In this document: positions 30,528 through 42,274 of the stretch, one piece after another
Layout: each line of letters begins with the position of its first letter
Position numbering within the stretch: position 1 is the first letter of the stretch
Assembly: GCA_033964015.1 (NCBI GenBank)
Contig: CM066914.1
Span: 21,549,023-21,613,022 of the forward strand
Length of the DNA: 64,000 nt
Origin: Scolanthus callimorphus
Taxonomy: Eukaryota; Cnidaria; Anthozoa; Actiniaria; Edwardsiidae
Direction: 5' to 3'
Translations under genes and position numbers: made by a program
The notes under the pieces: model-generated
The model's input: the letters and a program-made list of their open reading frames with translations, nothing else
Database searches by the model: none
Told to the model about the DNA's origin: nothing

Positions 30528-30859
30528 TATACGGGGATGCTCTTTATACCAATTTCAGAGCAAAAAAGGAACCCCTTTCTTATACCAAAGCCGAAAAAGG
30601 TACCCCTTTCTTATACCAAGCCTGAGAAATCGGCTTTGTGCTCTGTTAAAAAAGAAACGGTTTTGCTCTCGCGTTGCGGGTGAAAAACCGGTGAAATACA
30701 GACCCTTTTTTATACCAAAATTACAATTTTCCCTACTGTTTTTATACCCAGTCCAGCCTGAAAACCCTACCCCTTTCTTATACCCAGCCTGAAACCCTAC
30801 CCCTTTCTTATACCTCCAGCTTGAAACCCTACCCCTTTCGGGCCGAGCATCCCCGTATA
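30528..30859. mobile_element. MITE with ATACGGGGATGCTC termini and internal repeats
   Basis: The left end TATACGGGGATGCTC is mirrored at the right by GAGCATCCCCGTATA. The interior consists mostly of about 27-bp degenerate units with CCCTACCCCTTTCTTATACC. The target duplication may be TA. A truncated copy lies at about 26395-26518. Confidence 0.75.
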
Positions 30860-31320
30860 GTCCAATATAGGGAGTACTCCCCCCCCGGTGTCCACTTTGG
30901 GTCTGGAGAATTCTCGTATTATTTGTCTGCAATCATACTTGGATAGAGGTTTTCTCGAAGTGTCGAGAAAGGCAGATAACTCTTCGGATGCCTGCCAGCG
31001 GGTCGCTGAGACCTCGTGGCTCTCGATGAATTCGGCATCGTCTTGTTATTGCTCAATGAAAACACTCGGGTCATGAATGGACGAGCCGAGAGTTCCCCGG
31101 GACCCCCAGGTACACCGGTTTTTTCTTTTAAAAGCACAGACGGGGCCCTGAAGCTCTACCGTCGCGGCTGTGCAGCTCTTGCTCTCATCAGAGGCATGTG
31201 GCCTTTAAGAAGTGTGGGACTGGAACACACGCCTAAATCGAGGAATGCTCACTGGCACTTAGAATTTTTTTCTAAACAAGCGCTCGCCTACAGAAATGAA
31301 AAAAAGAATTATGAAAATCA
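30860..31320. other. Unassigned sequence
   Basis: No gene is recognised. Open frames on both strands near 31016-31339 and 30919-31137 lack family motifs. A polymorphic-looking CCCCCCCC run lies at 30880-30887. Confidence 0.35.
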
Positions 31321-31384
31321 TCAGGGTTCGAGCCTGTAACTTTCCAGCTACTATACCCAAACCCTAACCACTACGCTATGAGTG
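31321..31384 (-). repeat. tRNA-derived SINE head fragment
   Basis: The minus strand has TAGCGTAGTGGTTAGGG (box A consensus) and, about 35 bases on, GGCTCGAACCC (near-consensus box B). The remaining stems do not pair well, so this is a SINE-type polymerase III promoter relic, of a different family from the one at 27661. Confidence 0.55.
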
Positions 31385-31991
31385 AATTCGCTGGTTCGGA
31401 CAGCTCGTTTTATTGATTACGTACCTTAATAGTATTAATCTTTAATAGAACGAGGCATATACTATAAAAATATACTAAAACGATGTATTAATCCTTATCC
31501 TGACTAGTAGTCTTGATAGTTCAAATATTTTGAATGTTTTTAGGTCAATTTGAAGTAATATTATCAAAAATATCGTTAAATTATTCATGGTGAGCATTCC
31601 TCCATTTAGGAATGACGAAGTGTGGGTCGGCTAACAGCGCTTGACCAACCGAAGGAACACCATTACCTTCACCTGCAACCGGAGACAAGTCTTGCTGTGG
31701 AGGATTGACGACAGTTTGCTCCTCGAAATCGCCCATCTTGAAAACGTACGACCAACATGGCGGAGGGAGCGAAAGAAAAAGGCGCATGGCATAGAAGACT
31801 GTCAGGGATCACGGGACTCAAACCAGTTTAACCTGTTTATTATTTTAAAGCTGTAAATTCGCTGTTTGGGAGCGGAATAAAGTTGGCATTGTTACATTGA
31901 AGTCGAGTGTTTTGAAGTATAATTGGTCCGTATACCAACGGGTTTAGTCTGTCAAGTGGTTCGTCCCCCATACTTCACATAGACGTCTTTA
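31385..31991. other. Unassigned AT-rich sequence
   Basis: No gene is seen. A GTGAGCATTCCTCCATTTAG word near 31590 is a partial inverse of the GAGGAATGCTCACTGG word near 31240, hinting at a diverged inverted-repeat element about 370 bp long that spans the SINE head. Confidence 0.35.
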
Positions 31992-32697
31992 GGGACGGAC
32001 CATTATTTTTCTGAAGGGGGGAGGGGGCGGAAAATTTGGAAATAAATTGTTTGCAGAGCCAAAAACACTGAAATAAATTGTTTGCAATCCTAATAAACAG
32101 AAAATAAATTGTTTGTAGAGAGGTTTTCAACTGTGAAATCTCCGGCCATCTTGGGACACTAAATTTCAAAATTTCTCCCCAGACCCCCCAAGGTCGAACC
32201 TTCATTTTCTCAAAAAAAACAAGGAAACGCTGACTGGGGATAGTCAATACCTACATTCCACAATTTCTCATTTCAGATCACGTTGCACGTTTGAATAATA
32301 TTTCTTTCTTGGGTTGCTTCCTTATTCATATATCCCTCGGTGCGTAGCAGAAAAACAAAGAAAGAATACTCATGGGAATGCCACGTGATCTGAAATGGGA
32401 AAACATTACACCCAAGCCGAGGAGGTCTATTAATGAGTAGTTTCGTCATCATACCAAGAACAATGCAACATGGTTCCTTGCCATTGCCTATCTATTCCCC
32501 TGACCATGGGATTGGCACCCATGCTGCCGGCGCAAATTGGATTTTGGGCTGGCGATATTTATAATCTTAAAACAGTCTTGATTCAAGCAGGCAATTTTAT
32601 GATTGCTTTGTGCCTGGTACTTGCAGGCTTTCTAAATAAACGTTTTTGAAGCCCCGTCCCCCCCCCCCCCCCCTTCAGAAAAATAATGGTCCGTCCC
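31992..32697. mobile_element. GGGAC-family non-autonomous transposon, TTA duplication
   Basis: Ends GGGACGGACCATTATTTTTC and its inverse, continuing CTGAAGGGGGG; flanked by TTA at 31989-31991 and 32698-32700. The right end has a run of about 20 C. Inside is a second inverted repeat (32267-32402) around TTTCAGATCACGT. No transposase. Confidence 0.85.
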
Positions 32698-33445
32698 TTA
32701 CCTACGTATGCAGGCTGCATTTTCAAACCACGTGATGAAGAAAAATCCTTTGTCTGTCTGATTTTTTTCGCCATTTTCACGTGGATATGGAGCCATTTCC
32801 AAAGATGAAAACACCACATGATTTAAAATGGGCAATTTGCATACGGAGGTAAGAGGTCTATCAGAATAAGTTATCAGTCACACAAGTTTATTTCAATAAA
32901 CTAATAGTCATACTTATCAAGTTGCTTATGCCAAATGATTCTACAATACATCGCTCTCAAGACATTTTGGGTTAACACGAGAATTGCGGTCTTCTTAGTT
33001 TCTCTCACGCTCCTCAGACTACAGCAGACAGCTGTGACGGTGCAACATTTTCCGAAATAGGTGTCTGCATAGACTCTTTTATATAAGAACGTCTAATTTT
33101 CAGTTGAGGCTGGGCCGTTCTTAGTTTTGGAGCAGTTTGAGGCTGGAAATGTTCTTACGGATGTTCTTACATTTCAGTGACGTCGGAACCTGAAATATGA
33201 TAGATCTTATAGAAGGATACATACCAATGAAGTATTTAAGAGTGTTTATAAATTACAATATTGAAGGTCGTTATTAATAACACATTTGATTCTGGATTTT
33301 AGAACGCACCACTGAAAATAAATTTATTTTGCTCCTATCTGAGGCTCAGGCATGTTCTTAGCATGTTCTTAAAATTTGGGTGAATTTCAGGTTGAACGTT
33401 CTTATAAAAAAGGTTCTTATAAAAAAAGAGTGTAACTTTATTTTA
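32698..33445. other. Unassigned sequence between two transposons
   Basis: No gene recognised. Several GTTCTTA words are spaced irregularly from 33060 to 33420, a weak dispersed repeat. Confidence 0.3.
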
Positions 33446-33629
33446 GGGGCCGACCATTTAACTTTTGAGGGGGAGGGCTTTTTTCCGTGCAATATTTTTT
33501 TTATACCTCTGTTATGCGGTGTGAATTATTTTTCCAATAAGAAAGAAGGTTTTAGTCACCATTTTGTTGTGTAGGAATTTGTTTTTTCAAAAAAGTTCCC
33601 TCTCCCTCAAAAGTTAAATGGTCGGCCCC
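33446..33629. mobile_element. Short GGGGCC-ended MITE of the same family, TTA duplication
   Basis: 184 bp with ends GGGGCCGACCATTTAACTTT and the inverse, continuing TGAGGGGGAGGG. Flanked by TTA (33443-33445 and 33630-33632). Smallest intact member in the window. Confidence 0.88.
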
Positions 33630-34131
33630 TTACAAGCTATCTACACGCTAATCGCAGACCGAAACCATGTACTTGAAATACTTATGGACATATCTGTAAA
33701 TGTAGAGTTAGTATGTAAATCTACCATGCGAGCAGAGCTTTCCCTCTGCCGCAGTGTTTCTAGTTGTTGAAGTTGTTTTCGTGCATCAATTTCGTGTTTT
33801 TTTTTACGAAAGATATTTACGAACTATAGGGACCGGTAACTGAATATAAATAGTCGGCCAAATGAAATTAGGGCAGCAGTGTGTCAGAGGAACTCATATT
33901 TTCCGAAGGGCAAAACATGATTCACTTATAATTGCTCGTTGGCACTTTTAGCGAGAGCTACAACTAGTTTATCATTATTATATAAACCTCAGTGTTTTAC
34001 AGAGATTTCTGCCACTGAGAAAAACCGTATATTTTCACATGTGAAAATATCAGCAAATATGTTTTCTTCCTTTTGGCCAATAAAAGACGCTTCCCTGGAA
34101 CATAGCAGTGTTTCTTGTTTATATAATAAAC
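33630..34131. other. Unassigned sequence
   Basis: No gene seen. A perfect 22-bp palindrome centred on CACATGTG lies at about 34029-34050. Confidence 0.35.
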
Positions 34132-34277
34132 AGAATAATACATGGACACTTGGAGATATGGAATTTATCTTCGAGTGTTCACATTGATATCTCACTCGTT
34201 CGCTGCGCTAACTCGTTCGATATCATGTGAACACTCGAAGATAAGTTCCATATCTCCGCGCGCCCATGTATTATTCT
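34132..34277. repeat. Long hairpin element with CTCGTTCG/CGAACGAG centre
   Basis: AGAATAATACATGG at the left and its inverse at the right enclose arms of about 65 bp containing ATCTTCGAGTGTTCACAT. The loop is a short GC-rich stretch. A related but decayed copy lies at about 62085-62180. Confidence 0.8.
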
Positions 34278-34434
34278 CTATTTATTTATGGGGAGCGGGG
34301 GGCGAAAGGGGGATCTCTCGAAACCTGAAGCCCTGGAAGTGGGGGCAACAAGAAATATTCCCAGGACTTATTGCAACAACTTCTATATCATTTGCACTTT
34401 TCACAAGTCTAGTATGCGCTACTGAATACGTTAA

Positions 34435-35610
34435 GGGACGGACCATTAGATATTTGAGGGGGGGGTTGGGCAAATACCAAAAAAAAATTCGAGCACAGCT
34501 TTGAACCTGAAAAAAATATCGTGCAAAGCAACGAGGCAAGAAAAAAAAATCCTGCACGGCTAGCTTCTATATCATGTGTATTTTTTTAGTTCACTTAACT
34601 GAATACAGTAAAATTTTGGCGCGCTTCGCGCGCACTAGGAAGAGATAACATTGAATATGCTTTTAAGAGCTCACGCAACACGAGGACAATACGTTCGTGC
34701 CGTTTGAATAGATTGCCAAGAATATGTGTAGATTCAGATTCAGAGTTTATTATTCAGCTTCGTAATACTCGCTAAATACGTGGATCATTGCCATAAAAAA
34801 TGAAGTCAGGGAAGGATGGACCTGAGTGAGAAGCAGTCAAAGACAAATTTGGCAGCTGTTACTTTTTGGTGTAAAATGGATTTCATTAATGTTCAGGCAT
34901 CAAGCCATTTTGTTTTTTTACTCAGGGCTATGCTCTTGAGAAAGTCATCACGAAGGTTATCATATTTTTCTCAGTGTAAAAAGAAGTGAGAAGACTTCTT
35001 GTGTATCCTGACTTCTTGTGTTACAACATAGAAATTGATCATTCGGGCCATGCTTCACGCACATGAAGAATAATATTTTTGTCACTATAATGCGGCGTGA
35101 ATGAAGAATAAACCTTACAAGGCTTGATCTACCTTTACTCTGAGGTATCTGATATGTGCTTTTTCAATTAAGGGCGCGCTTCGTGCGCAACAAAGAAAGT
35201 AAAATCCTCTCTTTCTGTAAACTGTCGTCATCCAGCTCAAATAGGTGGCAGAGGGAATCACAAAAACTTTAACAGCTCTGAGGGGATCACGTTAATCATA
35301 GTACTTATAGTGGGGGATCACTTCATTTTGACAAAAAAGTATTGCCCAAAATCCTCAGATACCCCCACCCTCAGTGTAAACAATGCTGGTCCCATTAGGC
35401 CATATCTTGTAGCTGCATAACAGGCCAATGACGGCCATGTATTTTATTCAGTACAGTAAGACATGAATGTGGAAATAGTGGTGAAAAAAAAATTCGTGCA
35501 AGCAAACAGCGTCCGAAAAAAAGTTCGTGCAGCGCTTCAGTTGGAAAAAAAATTGCCCCACCCCCCCCCCCCCCCCCCCCCCCCCCCTCAAATATCTAAT
35601 GGTCCGTCCC
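34435..35610. mobile_element. GGGAC-family transposon, TAA duplication
   Basis: Ends GGGACGGACCATTAGATATT and the inverse, continuing TGAGGGGGG. Flanked by TAA at 34432-34434 and 35611-35613. It has a C run of about 25 at the right end. Internal words GGGGGATCACTTCATTTTGA and GGCGCGCTTCGCGCGCAC recur in the elements at 36803 and 43599. Confidence 0.85.
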
Positions 35611-35733
35611 TAAACTCTGGGCGAGCTGCGCGCATTCCGAAATAGCATCTAATGTGTTTTCAGAACTCGCGCGACGAGATAATACTGTCGCACCGTTGTT
35701 GACGGAGTGGCTACGAATGGAGTGTAGGTTTTG

Positions 35734-35836
35734 GTCGAGGGTCGAGTGTCGAGGGTAAGACGTCGAGGGTCGAGGGTTAAAATGTCGAGGGTCGAGGGTA
35801 AAATGTCGAGGGTCGAGGGTAAAATGTCGAGGGTCC
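35734..35836 (+). repeat. GTCGAGGGT minisatellite, array 1
   Basis: About five units of GTCGAGGGTCGAGGGTAAAAT (the first units variant, with GTGTCGAG and AAGAC). Preceded by GGAGTGTAGGTTTTG. The same array and neighbouring words occur inverted at 39063 and 39382, so the minisatellite moves as part of a larger repeat. Confidence 0.85.
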
Positions 35837-36802
35837 ATTTTTTTTTTCTTTTTCTCAGGGTCGATTTCTTTTTTAAATGCAAATTCTCGGTTTTCCCCGC
35901 TTTATTCGCTCACATGCCCGCATGTTGGTGAAAGCGTTCTTGCAGAGTTTCTTCAGACTTGCCGCTACAAGTTTTCTTATCGCAGACATAGAGAAACCTA
36001 AGAGAAAGAGGTGGGGGAGGTTTGTGAATGATATCTCTCGAAAAAGTGATCCAAATGGCTTAAGACTTCCCAGAGGAGATCACAAAGGGCTAATAAACAA
36101 GTAAGTACAACATGATTGAACAATTCTTTTATTTTCATTATTTTACAAATTTCGACTGCAACAGCCAAAATGCAAGCTATGCAAGGTGCTCTAAAACAGC
36201 CTAAATTCATTCAAATTTATTAAAATATGAAACAAGAGCTTGGGCGACCTGTGGTGAAGGGAAGCAAAATCTTCTGTTTAACCGTGGAAATCTCTAAAGT
36301 TAAACAGCAAAATTCGAAGCAAACTTGCCGAGTCTGAGTATTTTGGGCAAGAAAAGATATTAATGTTTTGCTTTTATTCAATCTTTCTTCGGGAAAACCA
36401 AGATTTCCGCGGCATTTTCACAACCTATTTCTAGCGCTCACTTCACTAGAGTCCTTCGTGAAAGATCGCAAAATGACTTCATTTCGCCTCGTTTTATTGT
36501 GCTACCTATCCCTGAGTCTCCTAAAGTTAGCTGTAGTATAATGAGTAGCATGGAAGCAAGACTAGTAAGTGCTGGGTAAAATCACGTCGGCGATTGCTTT
36601 TTCTGCGCTGGCAGCATATCGCAATGGGACTACCAACACTCCAGTTCATTGCCAGTTGAAGAACGCCGTGTTCAAAATCTTCGAAAAACACCAGTTCGAT
36701 TAACGTAGAGTGGACTTCCTTGGTTTGATATTATCTCAGACCAAAAGATTTTATTGTTGTTCTCATTTGTGTTCTCCTGTTTGAGCAAGATCCGCGAGCT
36801 TA
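35837..36802. other. Unassigned sequence
   Basis: No gene is supported. An open frame at 35877-36104 (FFRLAATSFLIADIEKPKRK) has no recognisable relatives. Nothing else stands out. Confidence 0.35.
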
Positions 36803-38695
36803 GGGACGTGTCATTTTTACCGGGGGGGGGGGGGGGGGGGGGGGAGGGCTCCCATTTTTTTCAAACAAGGCTAAAAAAATTAGGACCCTCCCCTTGAAAC
36901 ATAACAAAAAAAATGTGACCCTCCCCCAGTCATAGGTAAAAAATATTGGGACCCTCCCCCGTGCAATTTATTTCTGAAAAACCTGTTAGATAGACTATTG
37001 TCCAAGTGATGTAATGTCTCGTTCTTTCTTCTTAATAACAGAACTACTTTTTCTTACTTCTGTCATGCACCAGTCAATTAACATCACGGCCCCCAATTTG
37101 ACATTCACTAGTGTTAAATGTTACTATTTTCCCGGTCACAAGGGACATGGTCGTGGTTAAAGCTCCAAGCCACCGGGGACACTTTTGCAACATGGCGAAA
37201 CGCGCCTTTATTTTGATAAACGCATTTCATCAAGCCTGCGTGTAGTAAAAAAGCCTGTTGGTTTTATTCTTCACGCGCTACAAATTATTATGATTCATGT
37301 GCGTGAAGCGCAGCCCAAAAACGAATTTCTATGCAGCTTGTAACGTCGAACTCACCTCTTTGGAACATATTGACTGCCAACCAGGCGTATCACTGGAGGG
37401 CTTTTGGGGGTTTTCATTTGTCCTTGCCAAGATACACATGCTTGTAACGACATTCGTACGCATTCCATTTAAGCTCCAGAAGCGTATTGTTTTCTTTGGG
37501 CAAGTTCTCTAAAACTAGATTAGATGTCACTCCTTAGCGCGCCGAAAATTTTCAACATAATGAGTGAAATAAAACTAAAAAATGATATAGAACTCGTTGC
37601 TGGAATCTCTCTTTCAAGGCTTCAGGTTTCGAGAGATCCTTTCACTAGCCCAAAAATGAAGTGATCCCTCCAAAATCCTCCGCTCTCAGTCCTTAAACCA
37701 ATATATTTTCGCACGATAATCGAACTTCTGGCTCAGCGTTAATTCCCGCTAAATATTCCCGCTATAGAAGGTCCGTGTTAAATTCCCTGCCCTTCCATAG
37801 ATTAATGTGTTAAATCCCCGGCCTGACCGCGTTACTTTCCCGCCCTGTCCCGGGGGTGGGGGCCGGGGTGTCAATTGACTGGTGCATAAGGAACCGCGGT
37901 ATTATTCATCGCCTCGATTATTTACGTGAGGATGGTTATAACACACAGGTAAATTACAGTGATCCTCCCTCTAAGTGCAATGATTAACGTAATCCCACAG
38001 TCCCGTCCCCTGTTTGACCTAGTAGTAGACATTTTACAGAAAAACGGGCTCGCAAATCCTTCGTTGCGCGCGAAGCGTGCCCAAATTTTGATAAACGTTG
38101 TTTGTTTGTTCATTGTTTTTTTGTTTGTTCATCGCATTTCATCAAGCCTCAGAGAAAGGGTAGATGAACATGTTTTGTGTATGGCATAGTAAACAAAGCC
38201 TGTCAGGAGCTCAGGAAGTACACTACCTCAACTATATAGGTTAGGTTATATTATCATGCGCACAACTGCGCTCCGCAAATGACGAAGTTATCAATATTCA
38301 TGTGCGTGAAGCCGCGGACCCAACGGACGAATTATATGCTTGTAACGTTGAAAACTCACGCTTACCTAAGGGGTCTTCTTTCAAACATATAGTGACTTGT
38401 CCTCCAGGCCTATCATTTGCAGGAAAATCCTGGGAAAGTTTGATTTTCCTTGTCAAGATAACTTGTTCTTGTCAACGGTAGTGTCCTCATAGCTAAAAGA
38501 GTATATTATGTCATTCGAAATTTTTAGTGAGAAGTTGCTGAAATAACCACTATCGCCATTTGTTTTACCCTCTTCGTCGTCCAAATGTTGCTGAAAAAAA
38601 TTATGACCCTCCCCCAAATAGGAGTGAAAAAAATTTGGACCCTCCCTTTAGACACGCGAAAAAAAATAGGACCCTCCCCACAAAAATAGGAGCCC

Positions 38696-38727
<32 letters not shown>

Positions 38728-38746
38728 CTAAATAATGACACGTCCC
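36803..38746. mobile_element. Largest GGGAC-family transposon (1.9 kb), TTA duplication, with nested element
   Basis: Ends GGGACGTGTCATTTTTA / inverse, each next to a long G or C run (about 22 and 29 bases). Flanked by TTA (36800-36802, 38747-38749). Contains the nested element 37066-37886 and GCTTCAGGTTTCGAGAGATC, a word shared with the elements at 34435 and 43599. No transposase seen. Confidence 0.82.
37066..37886. mobile_element. TGCACCAGTC-ended element nested in the GGGAC transposon
   Basis: Ends TGCACCAGTCAATTA and AATTGACTGGTGCA match those of the element at 2829-3791. Flanks are TCA and TAA, close to but not an exact 3-bp duplication. Confidence 0.7.
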
Positions 38747-39062
38747 TTACACGCTCGGTACGCTCTGTCGAGGAAACCTTTCTGAGAACGCCTGGAAAAA
38801 GCACAACAAATCTGCCACGCACAGTTTTAGGGAATTTGATTTTGAAAAAGATTGCCCGAAATTTACGCCTGGAGTTTTCGGAAAACCTTTTGTTTTATCC
38901 CTTCATGCGAAGGTCGAAAAAGGTGGGAAAATTCTCAGCACATCTGTGTCGGAGTCTATCCACGTATCAGTCAGGAAAACCAAAAATTTGCATTCTTTAA
39001 AAAATATTTCAACATGTATCACGGGAAAAAATTATTTCATTAGTATTTGCAGAAAAAAATTG
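38747..39062. other. Lead-in to the minisatellite repeats
   Basis: No gene. The part from about 38978 (CCAAAAATTTGCATTC to GCAGAAAAAAATTGG) is duplicated directly at about 39298-39381, just before the third minisatellite array. Confidence 0.45.
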
Positions 39063-39142
39063 GACCCTCGACATTTTACCCTCGACCCTCGACATTTTAC
39101 CCTCGACCCTCGACGTCTTACCTCGACACTCGACCCTCGACC
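39063..39142 (-). repeat. GTCGAGGGT minisatellite, array 2
   Basis: CCCTCGACATTTTACCCTCG units, about four, ending in CTCGACCAAAACTACACTCC; inverse orientation to array 1. Confidence 0.85.
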
Positions 39143-39381
39143 AAAACTACACTCCAACTGGAATTGTCGGCAAAAAGTTGCGCTACAAGTTGTGTGTGTG
39201 ATGAAAAAAAAAGCAACAAAGCCAGAATTTGTGGCTCAAATTAGACCCGCGTTCTACTTCGCACAAGAAGTTTTCACAACTTGAAATAAATGTTTTTGAA
39301 AACCAAAATTTGCATTCTTAAAAAATATTTCAACATGTATCACGGAAAAAAATTATTTCATTTATTTGCAGAAAAAAATTG

Positions 39382-39482
39382 GCCCCTCGACATTTACCCT
39401 CGACCCTCGACATTTTACCCTCGACCCTCGACATTTTACCCTCGACCCTCGACGTCTTACCCTCGACACTCGACCCTCGACC
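39382..39482 (-). repeat. GTCGAGGGT minisatellite, array 3
   Basis: About five units in the same orientation as array 2, with the same 5' neighbour and the same closing CTCGACCAAAACCTACACTC. The 39298-39500 block is a direct duplicate of 38978-39165. Confidence 0.85.
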
Positions 39483-39916
39483 AAAACCTACACTCCTACG
39501 AATGTTGTTACAAGAACATGACATGTGTTTAACAAGGAAAGCAAACTCTCCCAAAAAGGCCCTGAACATCGATAGGCCAAGGAGGCAGTCACTTTCTACG
39601 GTTCGAAATAAGACCTCATTATTATAAGGATAGAAATTCGTCGTTTGGGCCGCACTTTCATGCACATGAAGAATAATAGATTAGTGTCATTTGGGCCGCA
39701 CGTCACGCACTTGAAGCATAATTAATTCGTCATTTGCGGTGCGCTTTGCGCGCATGAAGAATATAACAGCCTTTGTTTACTATACACACAAAAATGGAAT
39801 GATCTGCCTTTTCTCTGAGACTTGATGAATAATGCCGATATAATGCCGATACCGACTTGGCTAGGCGGCGTGACTTCCAGGAGTTGCTCCCGAGGCATCA
39901 GGCACTTTGCAAGGCT
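39483..39916. other. Transposon-like debris before LicD copy 2
   Basis: No gene. GCATGAAGAATA and GCGCTTTGCGCGCATG words match interior parts of the GGGAC-family elements, so this is probably a fragment. Confidence 0.4.
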
Positions 39917-42274
39917 GTAGTGCTTTGATCAGTTTAACATTCATGGAGGCTATTCGACGGTATGTAATACCGCAGCCACGACTTTCTCGGGCAATCAGGT
40001 TCTCCTTTTCGTTTCCTTGTGTTTAGTAACTGTATATCTACTGGTTGTATCGGTAAAATGGTCACACGATCAGGGAAGCCCTCGATTTACTTCAAAGAAA
40101 CCCAGACAGGGAAGCCAGGCTTCTGTTTTTCATAGCATTTCATTTACTACGGAAAGCAGAACAAACGGCAGGGAAAACTATACAAGTGAGTGCGTTCTGG
40201 TGGATCCTCGGGGAGAATGGCATTGCCCCGATTTTCGTCTACACGGAAAAGACTTTCTTCGTCGCTCACAATTAGTCATGTTGAGACTTCTACTAATCTT
40301 CGATGCTGTAGCTAGAAAATACAACCTGCGATACTGGATTTCGAGAGGCACATTGCTCGGAGCGGCAAGGCATAAAGGTTTCATTCCATGGGATATTGAT
40401 TTAGATATAGTCGTTCTGAAAGAAGATTATTTTCGCTTTGTGCATATGTTACAAGAAGGAACGGTGAAATTGCCCCCAGACACCTTTCTCCAAAGGCATA
40501 AGCCTGAGTTAGAATTGGCAGCAAAGACGGGGACAAAATCTTCAGTCGGTATCTTACATTATGAATTAGCTAAACCACCTTATAATCCAAGAATGAGAGA
40601 CAAAAACAGCTGTTATAAATGGTGTGTAGAGCACCCAAAGCAATGCGATTGGGAAGATGGCCTCATGATCGAACTTTATCCTGTGACTCTACGCGACAAC
40701 TTCTACGATGATCCGCTTTTAAAAGACATATCTCACAGAGTTTTTCCTCTGCGTGAAATTTCTTTTGAGGGGCACAAGTTCCAGTGACTACAGATTGGGA
40801 AAATCAACTGGTACGGCTTTACGGATACAACTATATGACAGTTCCTCCACCGAGCGAACAAACTTTATACGAAGGGGTAGAACCCGACCCTCTTCATGCG
40901 TGTTCAGAATTTACGCTCGTAGATGGTAAGGCGAAACTGAAAGCTGATATTCAACATTAGTAATAGTTAATATATTCTAATTTTGTTGTACTGTGGGGTT
41001 GTACTATGATATGAAATAGCTCATGGTAAAGACAAGGGGGTCAACTCGGGAAAAGAAAATAGTTGTCGTCAAACCGAGCTGGTCGCTTACGAGAATACGT
41101 ACACGTAGATGAACAATATGTATTGAAACTCTATAAACCATCTAGTTTTTATTGTTATAGGAATATTAGTTTGGTTAATTATTCATTTGTCGGCCGGAAA
41201 AAGTGTTAAGTGACCGCAAATAACGTACAAAACCCCTGATTAAAAATTCCCGTATCTGCTTCTTTGAATCGCGCGCAATTTTTGTATCTCAGATGTTGCG
41301 TTTTATTTTGAAGACGATTTTCTTAGAGCTGTCCCGGTAGTAAAGTGGGCGCTACATAACGGGGCTACTTGGCCGCGTATGACGAGAGATTTTACAGTAA
41401 TTGCTGAGTTTTAGTGAAAATTCAAACGGAAATTTAAAAAAAAAAACATGGTTGTTAACAGAGCTGGTCGTCCTTCACGAGAGAGATAGACGTCGCAGAT
41501 TGATATCTTGCCAAATCTCTTCCCTCTCCCCACCCTCTATGTCTGTCTGTATTAGCTTTCAGTCTGGGGCTCATAATCACCGAAACATAGGGTTTATTAA
41601 GCTATAACTGGTGATCAATGACCAGACAGGCGAAACATAGGGTTTATTAAGCTATAACTGGTGATCAATGACTAAACAGGCGTATTTTACGCCTGGTAGG
41701 CCACGAGGCAGCCACTAGAGCATGACATTTTCATTAGAATTCATTCGAAATTCATTCATGAATTCAAGATTCAAATCTAACATGGCATGCCCTTCTGATG
41801 ACATAAACCTCTTACCTCTTTACTTTTGAAAGGCTGTCTGAAAAATGAGTATAATACCAATGCAGCTCAAGCATTGGTTCCTATAAAACCGGCTTTTTTC
41901 AGGAGCTAAATTTACATCTTTTAGTTGACAGGAGAAGGTTTACTTTGTTTGTTTTGTAAGAATGGTGTTTGTTCTGGGTAATTAATAATTAATAATGAAT
42001 TGGGGAAAATGAACATTTATATAAGATTTGAACATGTATCACTTTTTTTTGTACCAAGGTAAAACGGTGTTATTTTCCGCTTTAGTAAAGTGTAAAATGG
42101 AAATAGAATCAGAAATTATAAAATAAATATAAATGAAATTTCTGGTTTTACCCAGCAAAGGAGTCAATTTCGCCGGTGTAAGAGAGATGCGAGATTTTTA
42201 CATTAGGACTGCATCGAAAATACCCCCAAAAAGCTACTAAATTTCGATGTCCAATCATAAGTACAAAAACACAC
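39917..42274. repeat. Segmental duplication, copy A (with LicD copy 2)
   Basis: The sequence from TAGTGCTTTGATCAG to CATAAGTACAAAAACACA is repeated at 44894-47998. Copy A lacks the two insertions seen in copy B (46830-47048 and 47380-47903). Both contain a 52-bp tandem duplication with GCGAAACATAGGGTTTATTA (near 41577 and 46540). Confidence 0.88.
39943..40960 (+). pseudogene. LicD/fukutin-family protein, copy 2, two single-base breaks
   Basis: The ATG at 39943 (MEAIRRYV) matches that of copy 3. One T seems missing at 40000-40001, and the long frame then runs from about 40002 with a signal-anchor segment (SLCLVTVYLLVVSVKW). The LicD core has GTLLGAARHKGFIPWDIDLD with its acids intact, then CYKWCVEHPKQCDWEDG and FPLREISFEGHKF. 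A C is missing at 40781-40782, after which the last 60 residues continue in another frame to TAG 40958-40960. Family role: Golgi/ER transfer of a phospho-sugar or phosphocholine group. It would be about 340 residues if intact. Both breaks lie in homopolymers, so the gene may really be functional. Confidence 0.82.

Larger units (their letters stand above)
26518..30657 (-). mobile_element. DIRS-like retrotransposon segment, duplication copy 2 (no Polinton)
   Basis: Repeats 7790-11031 plus 26080-26518 base for base with small differences. The differences include a 484-bp SINE insertion at 27661, a short deletion after the YLDD codons (29587-29598) and small indels. Minus-strand remnants: recombinase at 26602-27255 and 28706-28808, RNase H/RT at 28921-29689, gag-RT at 29966-30367 with QNPPTWAPISVTWRVMEPW and RMS-type sequence before the RT. 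It keeps the unoccupied Polinton target at 30208-30213. Confidence 0.78.

Noticed and set aside
35734..35836. Open frames of repeated DPRHFTLDPRHF-type peptides
   Set aside because: Direct translation of the GTCGAGGGT minisatellite in several frames; no start context or wider frame.
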